A stretch of DNA of 64,000 bases, taken from positions 35,243 to 99,242 of the forward strand of contig CAYZJH010000007.1 of assembly GCA_964478625.1 (NCBI GenBank). The letters are read 5' to 3'. This document shows positions 53,849-63,483 of this stretch, piece after piece. A program made the translations under genes and the position numbers. The stretch comes from SKZT01 sp964478625 (GTDB lineage: Bacteria; Desulfobacterota; Desulfobacteria; Desulfobacterales; SKZT01). The notes beneath the pieces were generated by a model. The model saw only the letters and a program-made list of their open reading frames with translations. It was not told the DNA's origin and ran no database searches. The first letter of the stretch is position 1. Each line of letters begins with the position of its first letter.

Positions 53849-54382
53849 ATGGAAAAAAAACAGGTTACGGTATTGGGTGTTGGCAATATCTTGTTGTCTG
53901 ATGAAGGATTCGGAGTTAAAGTAGTCCTCAAAATGATGAAAAATTACCAGTTTCCTGAAAATGTTCTGCTTGTTGATGGAAACGTGTTGGGATTGAATCT
54001 GCTGGGGATTGTTTCAGACTCCGATTATTTAATTGTGGTGGATGCGATCAAAAACAAGGGGAAGCCCGGGACGATTTACCGCATTGATGCTGAAGATATC
54101 CCCATGAGGATTCGAGCAAAAAATTCACTTCACCAGGTAGACTTTTTAGAAGCCATGACCCTTTGCCAAGCCCTGGACAGGATGCCGGAAACCGTTGTTA
54201 TTTTCGGAGTCGAACCCAAAGATATTGAAACGGTCCAGGATAAATTGTCTCCGGAGATCAAAAACCAAATCAATCCCGTCATCGATTTGGTGTTGGCGGA
54301 ATTGAGAAAAATCGGGATTACCTACAAAAAAGGAGTGAATGATCATGTGCCTCGCCATCCCTTCCAGGATTGTGAAAATTGA
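53849..54382 (+). CDS. hydrogenase maturation protease (HyaD/HybD-like)
   Basis: The 177-residue nickel-dependent endopeptidase trims the C-terminus of a [NiFe]-hydrogenase large subunit after the metal site is complete. The family start VLGVGNILLSDEGFG (Glu ligand) is present, with DGNVLGLNLLG, VVDAI (Asp ligand) and NSLHQVDF (His ligand). ATG 53849 fits the family; an upstream TTG at 53828 would extend it. Its end overlaps hypC by 38 bases, indicating tight coupling. Confidence 0.9.
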   Translation: MEKKQVTVLGVGNILLSDEGFGVKVVLKMMKNYQFPENVLLVDGNVLGLNLLGIVSDSDYLIVVDAIKNKGKPGTIYRIDAEDIPMRIRAKNSLHQVDFLEAMTLCQALDRMPETVVIFGVEPKDIETVQDKLSPEIKNQINPVIDLVLAELRKIGITYKKGVNDHVPRHPFQDCEN

Positions 54383-54578
54383 AAATGAAATGGCCACCAT
54401 TGATGTGGACGGGGTTCAAAGACAGGCTAGTCTGCTTTTACTGGAAGAACCCAGGGTTGGCGATTGGGTGATTGTTCATGCGGGTTTTGCCATTCACAAA
54501 ATCGATGAGGTGTCCGCACGAGAAACCCTTCAACTTCTTCGCGATGCTGCATCTATCATGGACCGGGTGGATAAATGA
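54345..54578 (+). CDS. hypC: hydrogenase maturation chaperone HypC
   Basis: A 77-residue chaperone that carries the Fe(CN)2CO unit with HypD to the hydrogenase large subunit. ATG 54345 was chosen because it puts the essential Cys at position 2 (MCLAIPSR) and has AGGAG nine bases upstream; another ATG six bases earlier is too close. The stop overlaps the hypF start (ATGA). Confidence 0.95.
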   Translation: MCLAIPSRIVKIENEMATIDVDGVQRQASLLLLEEPRVGDWVIVHAGFAIHKIDEVSARETLQLLRDAASIMDRVDK

Positions 54579-56866
54579 TGGATACCGATGATGAGCACAT
54601 TGCCAAAAAAGTCGAGGTCAACGGCATTGTACAAGGTGTGGGGTTCAGGCCGTTCGTCTTCGGACTTGCTCAACGATTTGGACTCAAGGGAGAAGTCGCA
54701 AACACATCCGCTGGTGTTATGATTCATATCGAGGGATCCTCGAAAAAAATCAACCTATTTTTAAAAGAGCTGTCTGCCAACCATCCCCCGCTTGCCCATA
54801 TCACAGATGTTTGTGTCAAAGATGAACCATGCAGGGGATTTAATACATTCTCCATTGCCCAAAGCAGGTCGCCGGAAAAAATATCCACCTTGATTTCACC
54901 GGATATGGCGGTCTGCGAAGACTGTTTGCAGGAGCTTTTCGATCCAAATAACCGACGCTTCGAATACCCATTTATCAATTGCACCAACTGTGGCCCAAGA
55001 TATACAATTATTGAAGATATTCCTTATGACCGTCCCAAAACTTCCATGAAACAATTTAAGATGTGCGACCAATGCCGGGCCGAGTATGACAATCCAAGGG
55101 ACCGGCGGTTCCACGCGCAACCCAATGCCTGCCCTGAATGCGGACCCCAAATTTTACTCTGCGATCATACAGGTCATGTGATAGAATCTTCCAATGCGGT
55201 TCAAAAAGCTGCTGAACTTCTTCGGGCAGGGGAAATATTGGCAATAAAAGGATTGGGAGGATTTCATCTTGCAGCGGATGCACGCAACGATTCAGCCGTG
55301 TCAAAGCTTCGGAAACGAAAACATCGGGAAGAAAAACCTTTTGCGATGATGGCCGAACATATCCAAGACATTCAAAAATTTGCTTATGTGGACCCGGAAG
55401 ATGAAAAACTTCTTAAATTGGCCCGATGCCCTATTGTAATCCTTAGGAAAAAGGAACCCAACAATATTTCCCAAGAGGTATCTCCCCGAAACCGTTATTT
55501 TGGAGTCATGCTGGCTTATACGCCGCTTCACTATCTTCTCTTGCGCAAAATCGCCGCACCGCTGGTGATGACCAGCGGAAATATTTCTGAAGAACCGATT
55601 GCCATAAACAATGATGAAGCTTTTGTTCGGTTGTCCTCCATTGCCGATTATTTTCTGGTTCATAATCGGGATATTTATCTTAGAAGTGATGACTCCATTG
55701 TGAGGAATATGGCCGGTGAGACCCGTCTTTTTCGCAGGTCCAGAGGTTATGTTCCAATGCCGGTATTTATAAATAACAAAAAAGTTCAGGTATTGGCCTG
55801 CGGAGCGGAGCTGAAAAATACGGTTTGTTTGACCAAAGACGACAAGGCTTTTTTGAGCCAGCATATCGGTGACCTTGAGAACCTTTCCACATACGATTTT
55901 TTTAAAATGACAATCGAGCATATGAAAAGGATCATCGATATTGAGCCTGAAGTCATTGCCTGTGATCTTCACCCGGATTATTTCAGTACCCGATATGCAC
56001 TTGAACAAAAAGATCTTCCGGTAATTCAGGTCCAGCATCATCATGCGCATATTGCCGCATGCATGGCCGAAAACCGGAAAAAAGGGCCTGTTATCGGCCT
56101 GTCTTTTGACGGCACAGGATATGGCACGGATAAAACGGTCTGGGGAGGCGAAGTCCTGGTGGTTGATGAGCAATCCTTTCATCGGGCGGCACATCTTGAT
56201 TGTGTGCCCATGCCGGGAGGAGCTTCGGCAATTAAAGAACCCTGGAGAATGGCGATCAGTTATCTGTATCATGTCTATGGAGAAAGAATCCGGGATCTTG
56301 ATATCCCGCTCATCAGAGAGAGCGATCACCAGAAGATTGAATTGATGATTAAGATGATCCAAAAAAAAATCAATTCCCCGCAAACCTCCAGTTTGGGGCG
56401 TCTGTTTGACGGAGTTGCCGCTTTAATCGGCGTCAGAAATCGGACGGTTTTCGAGGGACAGGCGGCCATGGAACTTGAAATGATCGCTAACTGGCCGGTC
56501 CGGAAGGGGTATGATTATGGATGGACTTCCAGAGATCATCATATCCTCTTTTTGGAGCCGATCATCACCGGTATTGTTTCAGACCTGGAAAAGGGAGTGC
56601 CACCGGCGGAAATATCGGGCAAGTTTCACTTCACATTAATTCAAATGTTTTCCAAAATATCTTGTTTTATCCGAAAAGAAACCAATGTTCATATCGCTGC
56701 TCTAAGTGGTGGATCATTTCAGAACAATCTGCTTCTGAGCGGTTTGATTGAAAGTTTAAATGAACTGGGGTTTGAAGTGCTCAGCCATCGGAAGGTGCCT
56801 CCCAACGACGCGAACATATCCCTTGGTCAAGCCGTAGTGGCAGCATCCCGTTTTGGTAAAGATTAG
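54575..56866 (+). CDS. hypF: carbamoyltransferase HypF
   Basis: The 763-residue enzyme makes the carbamoyl group that becomes the cyanide ligand of [NiFe]-hydrogenase. Domains in order: acylphosphatase (about 8-95), two CxxC...CxxC zinc fingers (about 110-190), YrdC-like domain (about 205-380) and a Kae1-like carbamoyltransferase domain (about 390-760) with the metal-binding QHHHAHIAAC. The length is standard. It overlaps hypC by four bases. Confidence 0.96.
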   Translation: MMDTDDEHIAKKVEVNGIVQGVGFRPFVFGLAQRFGLKGEVANTSAGVMIHIEGSSKKINLFLKELSANHPPLAHITDVCVKDEPCRGFNTFSIAQSRSPEKISTLISPDMAVCEDCLQELFDPNNRRFEYPFINCTNCGPRYTIIEDIPYDRPKTSMKQFKMCDQCRAEYDNPRDRRFHAQPNACPECGPQILLCDHTGHVIESSNAVQKAAELLRAGEILAIKGLGGFHLAADARNDSAVSKLRKRKHREEKPFAMMAEHIQDIQKFAYVDPEDEKLLKLARCPIVILRKKEPNNISQEVSPRNRYFGVMLAYTPLHYLLLRKIAAPLVMTSGNISEEPIAINNDEAFVRLSSIADYFLVHNRDIYLRSDDSIVRNMAGETRLFRRSRGYVPMPVFINNKKVQVLACGAELKNTVCLTKDDKAFLSQHIGDLENLSTYDFFKMTIEHMKRIIDIEPEVIACDLHPDYFSTRYALEQKDLPVIQVQHHHAHIAACMAENRKKGPVIGLSFDGTGYGTDKTVWGGEVLVVDEQSFHRAAHLDCVPMPGGASAIKEPWRMAISYLYHVYGERIRDLDIPLIRESDHQKIELMIKMIQKKINSPQTSSLGRLFDGVAALIGVRNRTVFEGQAAMELEMIANWPVRKGYDYGWTSRDHHILFLEPIITGIVSDLEKGVPPAEISGKFHFTLIQMFSKISCFIRKETNVHIAALSGGSFQNNLLLSGLIESLNELGFEVLSHRKVPPNDANISLGQAVVAASRFGKD

Positions 56867-56905
56867 CCGGGCCGGAAACTATCAACCCTCATTAAAAATG
56901 AAGTC

Positions 56906-58003
56906 ATGACAATAAAACACGCTGAAGAATACAGAGATCCGGAAATTGCCGCGGTGTTAATCGGTAAAATCAAGCAAATGAGCCAAAAATCCGTCAGACT
57001 GATGGAGGTTTGTGGTACTCACACCATGGCCATATTCAGGCACGGGATCAGGCGGGTCATTCCCGAACATATCTCCTTGCTTTCGGGGCCAGGATGTCCG
57101 GTTTGCGTGACTTCCCAGAGAGACATCGATACCTTTATCGAATTGACCCGCCTGGAAAATGTGATTGTGGTTACTTTCGGAGATCTGATGCGTGTTCCCG
57201 GAACCTCGTCTTCTCTTCAAAATGAAAGAGCTTGCGGAAAAGATATCCGAATGGTTTATTCTACATTTGATGCATTGGATATTGCCCGGCAAAATGCGGA
57301 TAAAAAAATCATTTTTCTGGGAGTCGGGTTTGAAACCACTGCTCCGACGGTTGCGGCGTCCATTATCTCCGCGTATAACAATGGAATTGAGAACTATTTT
57401 GTCTATAGTTCCCATAAACGGGTTACCCCCGCTCTTTTCGCCCTGATGGAAGATAAAGACATTCATATCGACGGATTAATCCTTCCCGGACATGTTTCGG
57501 TCATTATCGGTATGGATGCCTATCGCCCCTTATTTGATAAGTATGGTTTGCCATGTGCGGTTACAGGGTTTGAACCGGTGGATATTCTTAAAGGAATAGA
57601 ATCTTTGATTCATCAGATTGAATCCCGACACCCCGAACTTGACAATACTTATCCAAGGGCCGTAACTGTCGAAGGCAATAAAAAGGCCCAGGCCATAATG
57701 GAGCAAGTCTTTGAAAATATGGACACGGACTGGCGGGGCCTGGGAATAATCCCTCAGAGCGGGCTTAAAATACGGAAGACATTTGAAGCATTCGACGCTC
57801 AAAAGGTTTTTTCTTTCGAGGTACCGAACACTGATGAACCCAAAGGATGCGCATGCGGAGATGTTTTGAAGGGTGCTATCACACCTCCTGAATGTCCCCT
57901 TTTTCACAAGATATGTTCTCCCACCTCTCCTGTTGGGCCATGCATGGTGTCCAGCGAAGGAACCTGTTCGGCTTATTATCGATACCACAGTAAAATGATA
58001 TAG
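56906..58003 (+). CDS. hypD: hydrogenase maturation protein HypD
   Basis: The 365-residue Fe-S protein assembles Fe(CN)2CO with HypC and HypE. Conserved parts are EVCGTH (about residue 38), GPGCPVCVTS, GFETTAPT, and a C-terminal [4Fe-4S] cysteine set (CACGDVL, ECPLF, KICSPTSPVGPC). The ATG has only a weak ribosome-binding site. It lies 39 bases after hypF and 11 before hypE. Confidence 0.97.
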   Translation: MTIKHAEEYRDPEIAAVLIGKIKQMSQKSVRLMEVCGTHTMAIFRHGIRRVIPEHISLLSGPGCPVCVTSQRDIDTFIELTRLENVIVVTFGDLMRVPGTSSSLQNERACGKDIRMVYSTFDALDIARQNADKKIIFLGVGFETTAPTVAASIISAYNNGIENYFVYSSHKRVTPALFALMEDKDIHIDGLILPGHVSVIIGMDAYRPLFDKYGLPCAVTGFEPVDILKGIESLIHQIESRHPELDNTYPRAVTVEGNKKAQAIMEQVFENMDTDWRGLGIIPQSGLKIRKTFEAFDAQKVFSFEVPNTDEPKGCACGDVLKGAITPPECPLFHKICSPTSPVGPCMVSSEGTCSAYYRYHSKMI

Positions 58004-58014
58004 AAAGCATTTTT

Positions 58015-59025
58015 ATGATATCGGATAAAATCTTATTGGATCATGGAAGTGGTGGAAAAGCGTCTCATCAACTTATTTCCGAAACACTTCTCCCGGTTTT
58101 TGACAATCCGATCCTGAAGAGTTTAAACGACGGGGCGGTATTAGATCTTGAAGGAAAACGATTGGCTTTTTCCACTGACTCGTATGTGGTGGATCCTATC
58201 TTTTTTCCGGGCGGATGCATCGGAGATCTGGCCATAAACGGAACTGTGAATGATATCGCCATGTGTGGGGCCATCCCGATATATCTGAGCGTCGGTCTTA
58301 TTATCGAAGAAGGGTTTCCTTTCGAGGATTTGAAAAGCATTTTATTGGAAATGAAAAAGGCTGCTCAAAAGGCCGATATTCAAATAGTCACCGGTGATAC
58401 CAAAGTTGTTTCAAGGGGAGCGGCCGATAAAATATTTATTAACACCTCAGGTATCGGCATTATTGATGACGGTATTCATATTTCAGGGCAAAATGCTAAG
58501 CCCGGAGATAAAGTCATTATCAGCGGGTCAATCGCCGAACACGGTATGACCATTCTTTCCCATCGGGAGGGGCTTTCTTTTGAATCAACTCTTGTCAGCG
58601 ATTCTGCCCCCTTAAATCATATGGTAAAAAAAATGCTGTCCGTATCCAAAAGGATTCATGTTCTTCGTGACCCTACCCGAGGAGGGGTCGGCACGAGTTT
58701 GAATGAAATTGCAATTCAATCAAAAGTGGGGATTCGAATATATGAACACCGTGTTCCTATAAAACCTGAGGTGGCCGCTATCTGTGAATTGCTTGGGTTT
58801 GATCCTCTTTATGTGGCGAATGAAGGCAAGTTAATCGCCGTTGTACCGGCTGATGATGCTGAAAAAGTCCTTTTGGCGATAAGAGAAAATGAATTTGGTC
58901 AGGATGCCTGTGTGATCGGAGAGGTGGTTGATGAACACCCGGAACGAGTTTTTATGATCACCCGAATCGGAGGCAGCAGAATCGTCGATATGCTCGCAGG
59001 AGAACAACTCCCGAGAATTTGCTGA
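58015..59025 (+). CDS. hypE: hydrogenase maturation protein HypE
   Basis: This 336-residue AIR-synthase-fold enzyme dehydrates the C-terminal thiocarboxamide to a thiocyanate, the cyanide donor. The accepting Cys is the last residue in PRIC. The ATP-binding start LDHGSGGKASHQLI and the DPTRGGVG segment are intact. It ends the hyp group, which here lacks hypA, hypB and hydrogenase structural genes. Confidence 0.97.
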   Translation: MISDKILLDHGSGGKASHQLISETLLPVFDNPILKSLNDGAVLDLEGKRLAFSTDSYVVDPIFFPGGCIGDLAINGTVNDIAMCGAIPIYLSVGLIIEEGFPFEDLKSILLEMKKAAQKADIQIVTGDTKVVSRGAADKIFINTSGIGIIDDGIHISGQNAKPGDKVIISGSIAEHGMTILSHREGLSFESTLVSDSAPLNHMVKKMLSVSKRIHVLRDPTRGGVGTSLNEIAIQSKVGIRIYEHRVPIKPEVAAICELLGFDPLYVANEGKLIAVVPADDAEKVLLAIRENEFGQDACVIGEVVDEHPERVFMITRIGGSRIVDMLAGEQLPRIC

Positions 59026-59062
59026 ACCTCCCAGGTATGTTGGAACAGGAAGGAACGATTTG

Positions 59063-60076
59063 ATGAAAAAAGCGTCGTATATTTGGATTGTTTATCTCAT
59101 GCTATTCCCTGCCTTTGTGTTTGCCGGAAACCGTGAAATTAAAATGACCGGCAAGACAATGGGAACCACCTATCACATTAGTGTTTTAGCCGATTCTGAA
59201 AAAGTCACCGATGGACTTCAGGAAAAAATCGATCAAAAACTCGAAGACATCAATCAATCCATGTCAACCTACAGACCCGACAGCGAGATCAGCCGATTTA
59301 ACGCATTACAAAAAGCCGATGCAAAATTTGCCGTTTCCGAAGATTTTTTAGAGGTTCTGATGGTTTCCCGAACCGTATACCTGCTTACCGGGGGCGCCTG
59401 GGATGGTACGGTCAATCCTTTGGTTAAACTCTGGGGTTTTATGTCGGAGAAACTTCCGACAACAATTCCTGATCAAAAAGATATCGAAGGAATGCTTCAT
59501 CGGATTGGATTTGATAAAATCATTATATCCCATGAGGGCTATATCCTGAAAAAGGATCCTGAAATCACTTTGGATCTGGCTTCCATTGCCAAAGGACACG
59601 GTGTTGACAGGGTCGCCCAACTTCTGTTGGATAGCGGCTTTAAGAATTTTATCGTTGAAATCGGTGGAGAAGTGTATGCGGCCGGAAGAAACATGGAGGG
59701 GGATCTCTGGAGGGTAGGGATTAATACTCCTGATAAAAACGCACCCGTTGATAAGGTTTACAAAGTCATCACCCTCTCCGATATGGCGATGGCCACCAGC
59801 GGTGATTATCGAAATCTTATTGAAATAGACGGAAAAAGCTATTCACATATCATAGATCCTACAACCGGTTATCCGGTCAAAAACCATGTGGTCAGTGCAA
59901 CGATTATTGCCCAAACCTGCACTTTTGCCGATGGCCTTGCCACCGCCGCCATCGTTATGGGGCCTGAAAAAAGCCTTGAGTTGATCAATCGCCTCGAAAA
60001 TGTGGAGGGACTCATTATTGTCCGCAACTCCGATGGTACTTTTATTGATCATTACTCACGCGCATTGAAACCGTAA
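59063..60076 (+). CDS. apbE: FAD:protein FMN transferase
   Basis: The 337-residue periplasmic flavin transferase attaches FMN covalently to Thr residues of target proteins such as Nqr/Rnf subunits. There is a signal peptide (about residues 1-22, ending FVFAG) but no lipobox Cys. The family motifs MGTTYHI, DLASIAKGHGVD (about residue 175) and HIIDPTTGYPV are present. ATG 59063 has AAGGA upstream. The targets are not in the window. Confidence 0.93.
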   Translation: MKKASYIWIVYLMLFPAFVFAGNREIKMTGKTMGTTYHISVLADSEKVTDGLQEKIDQKLEDINQSMSTYRPDSEISRFNALQKADAKFAVSEDFLEVLMVSRTVYLLTGGAWDGTVNPLVKLWGFMSEKLPTTIPDQKDIEGMLHRIGFDKIIISHEGYILKKDPEITLDLASIAKGHGVDRVAQLLLDSGFKNFIVEIGGEVYAAGRNMEGDLWRVGINTPDKNAPVDKVYKVITLSDMAMATSGDYRNLIEIDGKSYSHIIDPTTGYPVKNHVVSATIIAQTCTFADGLATAAIVMGPEKSLELINRLENVEGLIIVRNSDGTFIDHYSRALKP

Positions 60077-60327
60077 TTGTTGTTGACAACATTTCCCGAT
60101 TACTGTATCAGTTCAGGCATTAGTCATATTTTAATGCTGTATTTTAAATAAGTTAGATATTTTTGACGTGCTTGATACTACTAGTTTGAAGGTTAATTGA
60201 GGCCGGACTACCCTGTATTCAGTACCGGGTAAAAATGAAAGCACCGGGTGTGACCCACCCAAAGTTGAACAGGACTTCATCGTTTTACAGTCCCCATCAG
60301 GTCCGGCAAAAAAGAAAGGGTGGAAAA

Positions 60328-61110
60328 TTGGAAATCATTGTCTTGTTAAAGAGGGTTCCGGCAACAGAGTCCATGATTGGTATTGCCAATGATGGAAAAT
60401 CTATCAAGACCGATGACTTGAAATGGGTGATCAATCCTTATGATGAGTTTGCGGTGGAAGAAGCTTTGAAGATCAAACAGGCGCAGGGAGGTACGGTAAC
60501 CGTTTTATCGATGGGGTCGGACAAAACTGTGGAGTCGATTCGAACGGCTCTTGCCATGGGCGCAGATAAGGGCATTCTTATCAATGACCCGGCAGCCGCA
60601 CATTGTGACTCGCTGGGAATTGCCCGGGCGCTTGCGGCAGCCGTCAAAGCGCTTCCCTTTGATTTGATTGTCGCGGGAATGCGTGCAGTCGATGATGACA
60701 ACTACATCGTCGGCCCTGCTGTTGCCGAATATCTTGGAGTCCCCCACATCTCGATGGTGATCAGGGAAGAAATTTCAGAGGGCAAAATCAGGTGCCACAG
60801 GACTGTGGAAGGCGGTACCTTTGTTGTGGAAGCGCCGCTTCCGGCTCTTTTTACGACCCAACGGGGTTTAAACGAACCCAGATATGCGTCCCTTCCCGGC
60901 ATTATGAAAGCCAAGAAAAAGCCTCTGGAAATCAAGACGCTGGCCGAGATCGGTTTAAGTCCGGATGATCTGGGCAAACCTCTGACCAATATCGTAGGGA
61001 TGAATCTTCCGCCGGAAAGGGCAGGAGGAAAAATTATTGAAGGTGAAACTGCTGAAGCCAAGGCGGCTTCTCTGGTAAAGGCTCTGATTGAAGAGGCCAG
61101 AGTGTTATAG
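60328..61110 (+). CDS. etfB: electron transfer flavoprotein, beta subunit
   Basis: A 260-residue subunit that binds AMP (or FAD in bifurcating types) and pairs with EtfA to carry electrons from acyl-CoA dehydrogenases. Visible are the start IIVLLKRVP, the segment DDNYIVGPAVAEYLGVP and the FTTQRGLNEPRY segment. TTG 60328 was chosen because AAAGGGTGG precedes it; the frame upstream to 60235 has no support. etfA follows after 57 bases. Confidence 0.95.
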   Translation: MEIIVLLKRVPATESMIGIANDGKSIKTDDLKWVINPYDEFAVEEALKIKQAQGGTVTVLSMGSDKTVESIRTALAMGADKGILINDPAAAHCDSLGIARALAAAVKALPFDLIVAGMRAVDDDNYIVGPAVAEYLGVPHISMVIREEISEGKIRCHRTVEGGTFVVEAPLPALFTTQRGLNEPRYASLPGIMKAKKKPLEIKTLAEIGLSPDDLGKPLTNIVGMNLPPERAGGKIIEGETAEAKAASLVKALIEEARVL

Positions 61111-61167
61111 GTTTATTTGAATAATTCAGTTCAGGTGCTGAAATTCTCATCATTAAGGAGAAATAAT

Positions 61168-62133
61168 ATGGCTGAAGGAGTGCTGGCAATTGCCGAGCAA
61201 ATGGACAGCGTTTTTAAAAAGGCGGCTCTTGAGTCAGTAAGTGAAGGAAAACGCATTGCTGAAAATCTCAACACCACCCTGACCGCTTTGGTCATGGGAT
61301 CAGATATTGAATCCATGGCCAAAGAGCTTTCCGAATATGGAGCTGATCGGATTCTTGTTGCCGATGATCCCCGGTTGAAAGACTTTGTGGTGGATCTTTA
61401 TACGGATACGGCAGCTCAAGTGATCGAATCGGAACAACCCGCCATAATTATTACCGGGGCCACGTCCATTGGTAAAGACTTGTGTGCAAAACTGGCTGCA
61501 AGGCTTGGTGCCGCCCTGGCAACAGACTGCGTGGCGGTTCAAGTGCAAAATGATCACTGCAAAATTAACCGGTTTATGTATGGTGGAAAAATCCTTGCCG
61601 ATGTGGAGCTTGAGGGTTACCCTAAAATTATCGGAATTAGGCCCAATGCCATGGGTATCAGTAAATCACCTTCGGTGGGAAAACTTGAAAAATTCAGTCC
61701 GCAGATTCGAACAGGTGCATTGAAATTTGTTGAAAAAACCATGGAAACCGGAAAAGTGGAATTGACTGAAGCAGATGTCATCGTTTCCGGCGGCCGCGGG
61801 ATGGGGGGGCCCGATTTTAAAATTATTGAAGAACTGGCCTCTGTTTTAGGAGGAGCCGTGGGGGCATCCAGATCAGCCGTGGATGAAGGTTGGCGACCCC
61901 ACAGTGACCAGGTGGGGCAGACCGGAAAAACGGTTTCGCCCAACCTGTATTTCGCTTGTGGTATTTCCGGTGCGATCCAGCATCTGGCAGGCATGTCATC
62001 CTCTAAAGTAATCGTGGCGATCAACAAAGATCCTGAAGCCCCGATTTTTTCCAAGGCTGATTATGGTATTGTCGGAGATCTTCATGAAATTATTCCGGCC
62101 ATAACCCGGGAAATCAAAAAAATCAGAGGCTAG
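61168..62133 (+). CDS. etfA: electron transfer flavoprotein, alpha subunit
   Basis: A 321-residue FAD-binding subunit. The C-terminal FAD domain has GRGMGGPDF (about residue 210), GASRSAVDEGW, QVGQTGKTVSP, SGAIQH and AINKDPEAPIF, all typical. ATG 61168 follows AAGGAG, giving the family's normal length; an upstream in-frame start at 61117 is rejected. It probably works with the acyl-CoA dehydrogenase encoded at 30650 or others elsewhere. Confidence 0.96.
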   Translation: MAEGVLAIAEQMDSVFKKAALESVSEGKRIAENLNTTLTALVMGSDIESMAKELSEYGADRILVADDPRLKDFVVDLYTDTAAQVIESEQPAIIITGATSIGKDLCAKLAARLGAALATDCVAVQVQNDHCKINRFMYGGKILADVELEGYPKIIGIRPNAMGISKSPSVGKLEKFSPQIRTGALKFVEKTMETGKVELTEADVIVSGGRGMGGPDFKIIEELASVLGGAVGASRSAVDEGWRPHSDQVGQTGKTVSPNLYFACGISGAIQHLAGMSSSKVIVAINKDPEAPIFSKADYGIVGDLHEIIPAITREIKKIRG

Positions 62134-62142
62134 AATCAATCA

Positions 62143-63483
62143 GTGAAACTACATTTGGTAAGTCTTGGCTGTGCAAGAAATCAGGTGGACAGTGAAATCA
62201 TGCTGGGTCTGCTGCAAAAGGCCGGTTGGACGATCACAAACGATCCTTCCAAAGCGGAAGTAATCGTTGTCAATACCTGCAGTTTTATCGAAGCGGCAGC
62301 TCAGGAGTCCATTGATACCATTTTGGAACTTGCGACGTTAAAGCAGGAAGGTATTTGTCGAAGATTGATTGTAGCAGGATGCCTTCCTGAAAGATATCGG
62401 GAGAGTATCTCCCAGGAGTTGCCGGAAGTCGATTTTTTTCTGGGCACCGGAGCCTATCATCGGATCGTTGATGCAGCGGAAAATGGCATGGCTCAACAAA
62501 TCTGTCTGCTTCCCCCACCGGAAGAAAGACCCATGGATTTGCCGGATGCTCCAAGGCTTACCACTTCTTCTTATTCCGCATATGTCAAAGTGGCCGAAGG
62601 ATGCAGCCGCAAATGCACCTATTGTATTATCCCCAAACTGCGTGGTCCTCAGCGAAGCCGTCCGCTCAAAGATATTACCGCCGAGGCCGGAAGGCTGCTT
62701 CGGTCGGGTGCAAAAGAATTGAATCTTGTGGCTCAGGATACCACATCCTGGGGCTATGATTTTGACCCTCCCGAGCATCCGGCCGACATGTTGAATGCTT
62801 TGGCGACACTCGATGGCAATCCATGGATTCGCCTTCTTTACGGACACCCCGACCGCTTCGATGACCGGCTTATCCGTAGTATCGGAGATACGCAGAATAT
62901 CTGTTCTTATTTTGATATTCCGGTTCAGCATGTCAGTTCGAGGATTTTAAAAAAAATGGGCCGCCATTACAGGCGTGAAGACTTGTTCGAACTTTTTAAA
63001 ACAATCCGGGACAGGGTTCCTGATGCGGTCTTAAGAACCACCCTTATTGTCGGATTCCCCGGTGAAACACCCAGTGACGTGCAGGAACTTTTAACTTTTA
63101 TTGAAGAAATCGGATTCGATCATCTGGGGGTATTTACATACTCTGATGAAGATGACCTTCCCAGTCACAGCCTTCCCGGTCATGTAGGAAAAAAAACCGC
63201 CTTGAAAAGATTCGATCTGATTATGAGTGCTCAGGCCCGTATATCTGAAAAAAAGAATCAAAAATATATCGGGTGCCAACTGGATGTGTTGGTGGAAGAC
63301 ATTCCTGAAGATGGCGTGTTTATCGGAAGAACCTGGTTTCAGGCCCCGGATGTGGATGGTATCACCTACATCAGAACTTTTGATAAACAATTTCCAAAAT
63401 CCCTCGATGTTGATATCGGTTCCGTGGTTCGTGTTAAAATTACCGATGCGATGGAATATGATCTTATGGGAGAACCTTTATGA
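62143..63483 (+). CDS. rimO: ribosomal protein S12 methylthiotransferase
   Basis: The 446-residue radical-SAM enzyme adds a methylthio group to an Asp of ribosomal protein S12. The N-terminal cluster cysteines are in SLGCARN, NTCSFIEAA and GCLPERY. The radical-SAM cluster motif is CSRKCTYC (about residues 157-164), and a TRAM domain forms the last 65 residues or so. The start is GTG 62143. Its stop overlaps the start of the next gene. Confidence 0.96.
   Translation: MKLHLVSLGCARNQVDSEIMLGLLQKAGWTITNDPSKAEVIVVNTCSFIEAAAQESIDTILELATLKQEGICRRLIVAGCLPERYRESISQELPEVDFFLGTGAYHRIVDAAENGMAQQICLLPPPEERPMDLPDAPRLTTSSYSAYVKVAEGCSRKCTYCIIPKLRGPQRSRPLKDITAEAGRLLRSGAKELNLVAQDTTSWGYDFDPPEHPADMLNALATLDGNPWIRLLYGHPDRFDDRLIRSIGDTQNICSYFDIPVQHVSSRILKKMGRHYRREDLFELFKTIRDRVPDAVLRTTLIVGFPGETPSDVQELLTFIEEIGFDHLGVFTYSDEDDLPSHSLPGHVGKKTALKRFDLIMSAQARISEKKNQKYIGCQLDVLVEDIPEDGVFIGRTWFQAPDVDGITYIRTFDKQFPKSLDVDIGSVVRVKITDAMEYDLMGEPL

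Noticed and set aside
55301..56383. 360-codon minus-strand open frame
   Set aside because: It lies antisense to hypF, a certain gene. Long shadow frames are expected from its codon pattern.
60077..60327. Riboswitch or small gene between apbE and etfB
   Set aside because: Some short GC-rich palindromes are present (GGGT/ACCC), but they match no riboswitch core I know and no credible frame exists; the in-frame extension of etfB to 60235 lacks a ribosome-binding site.
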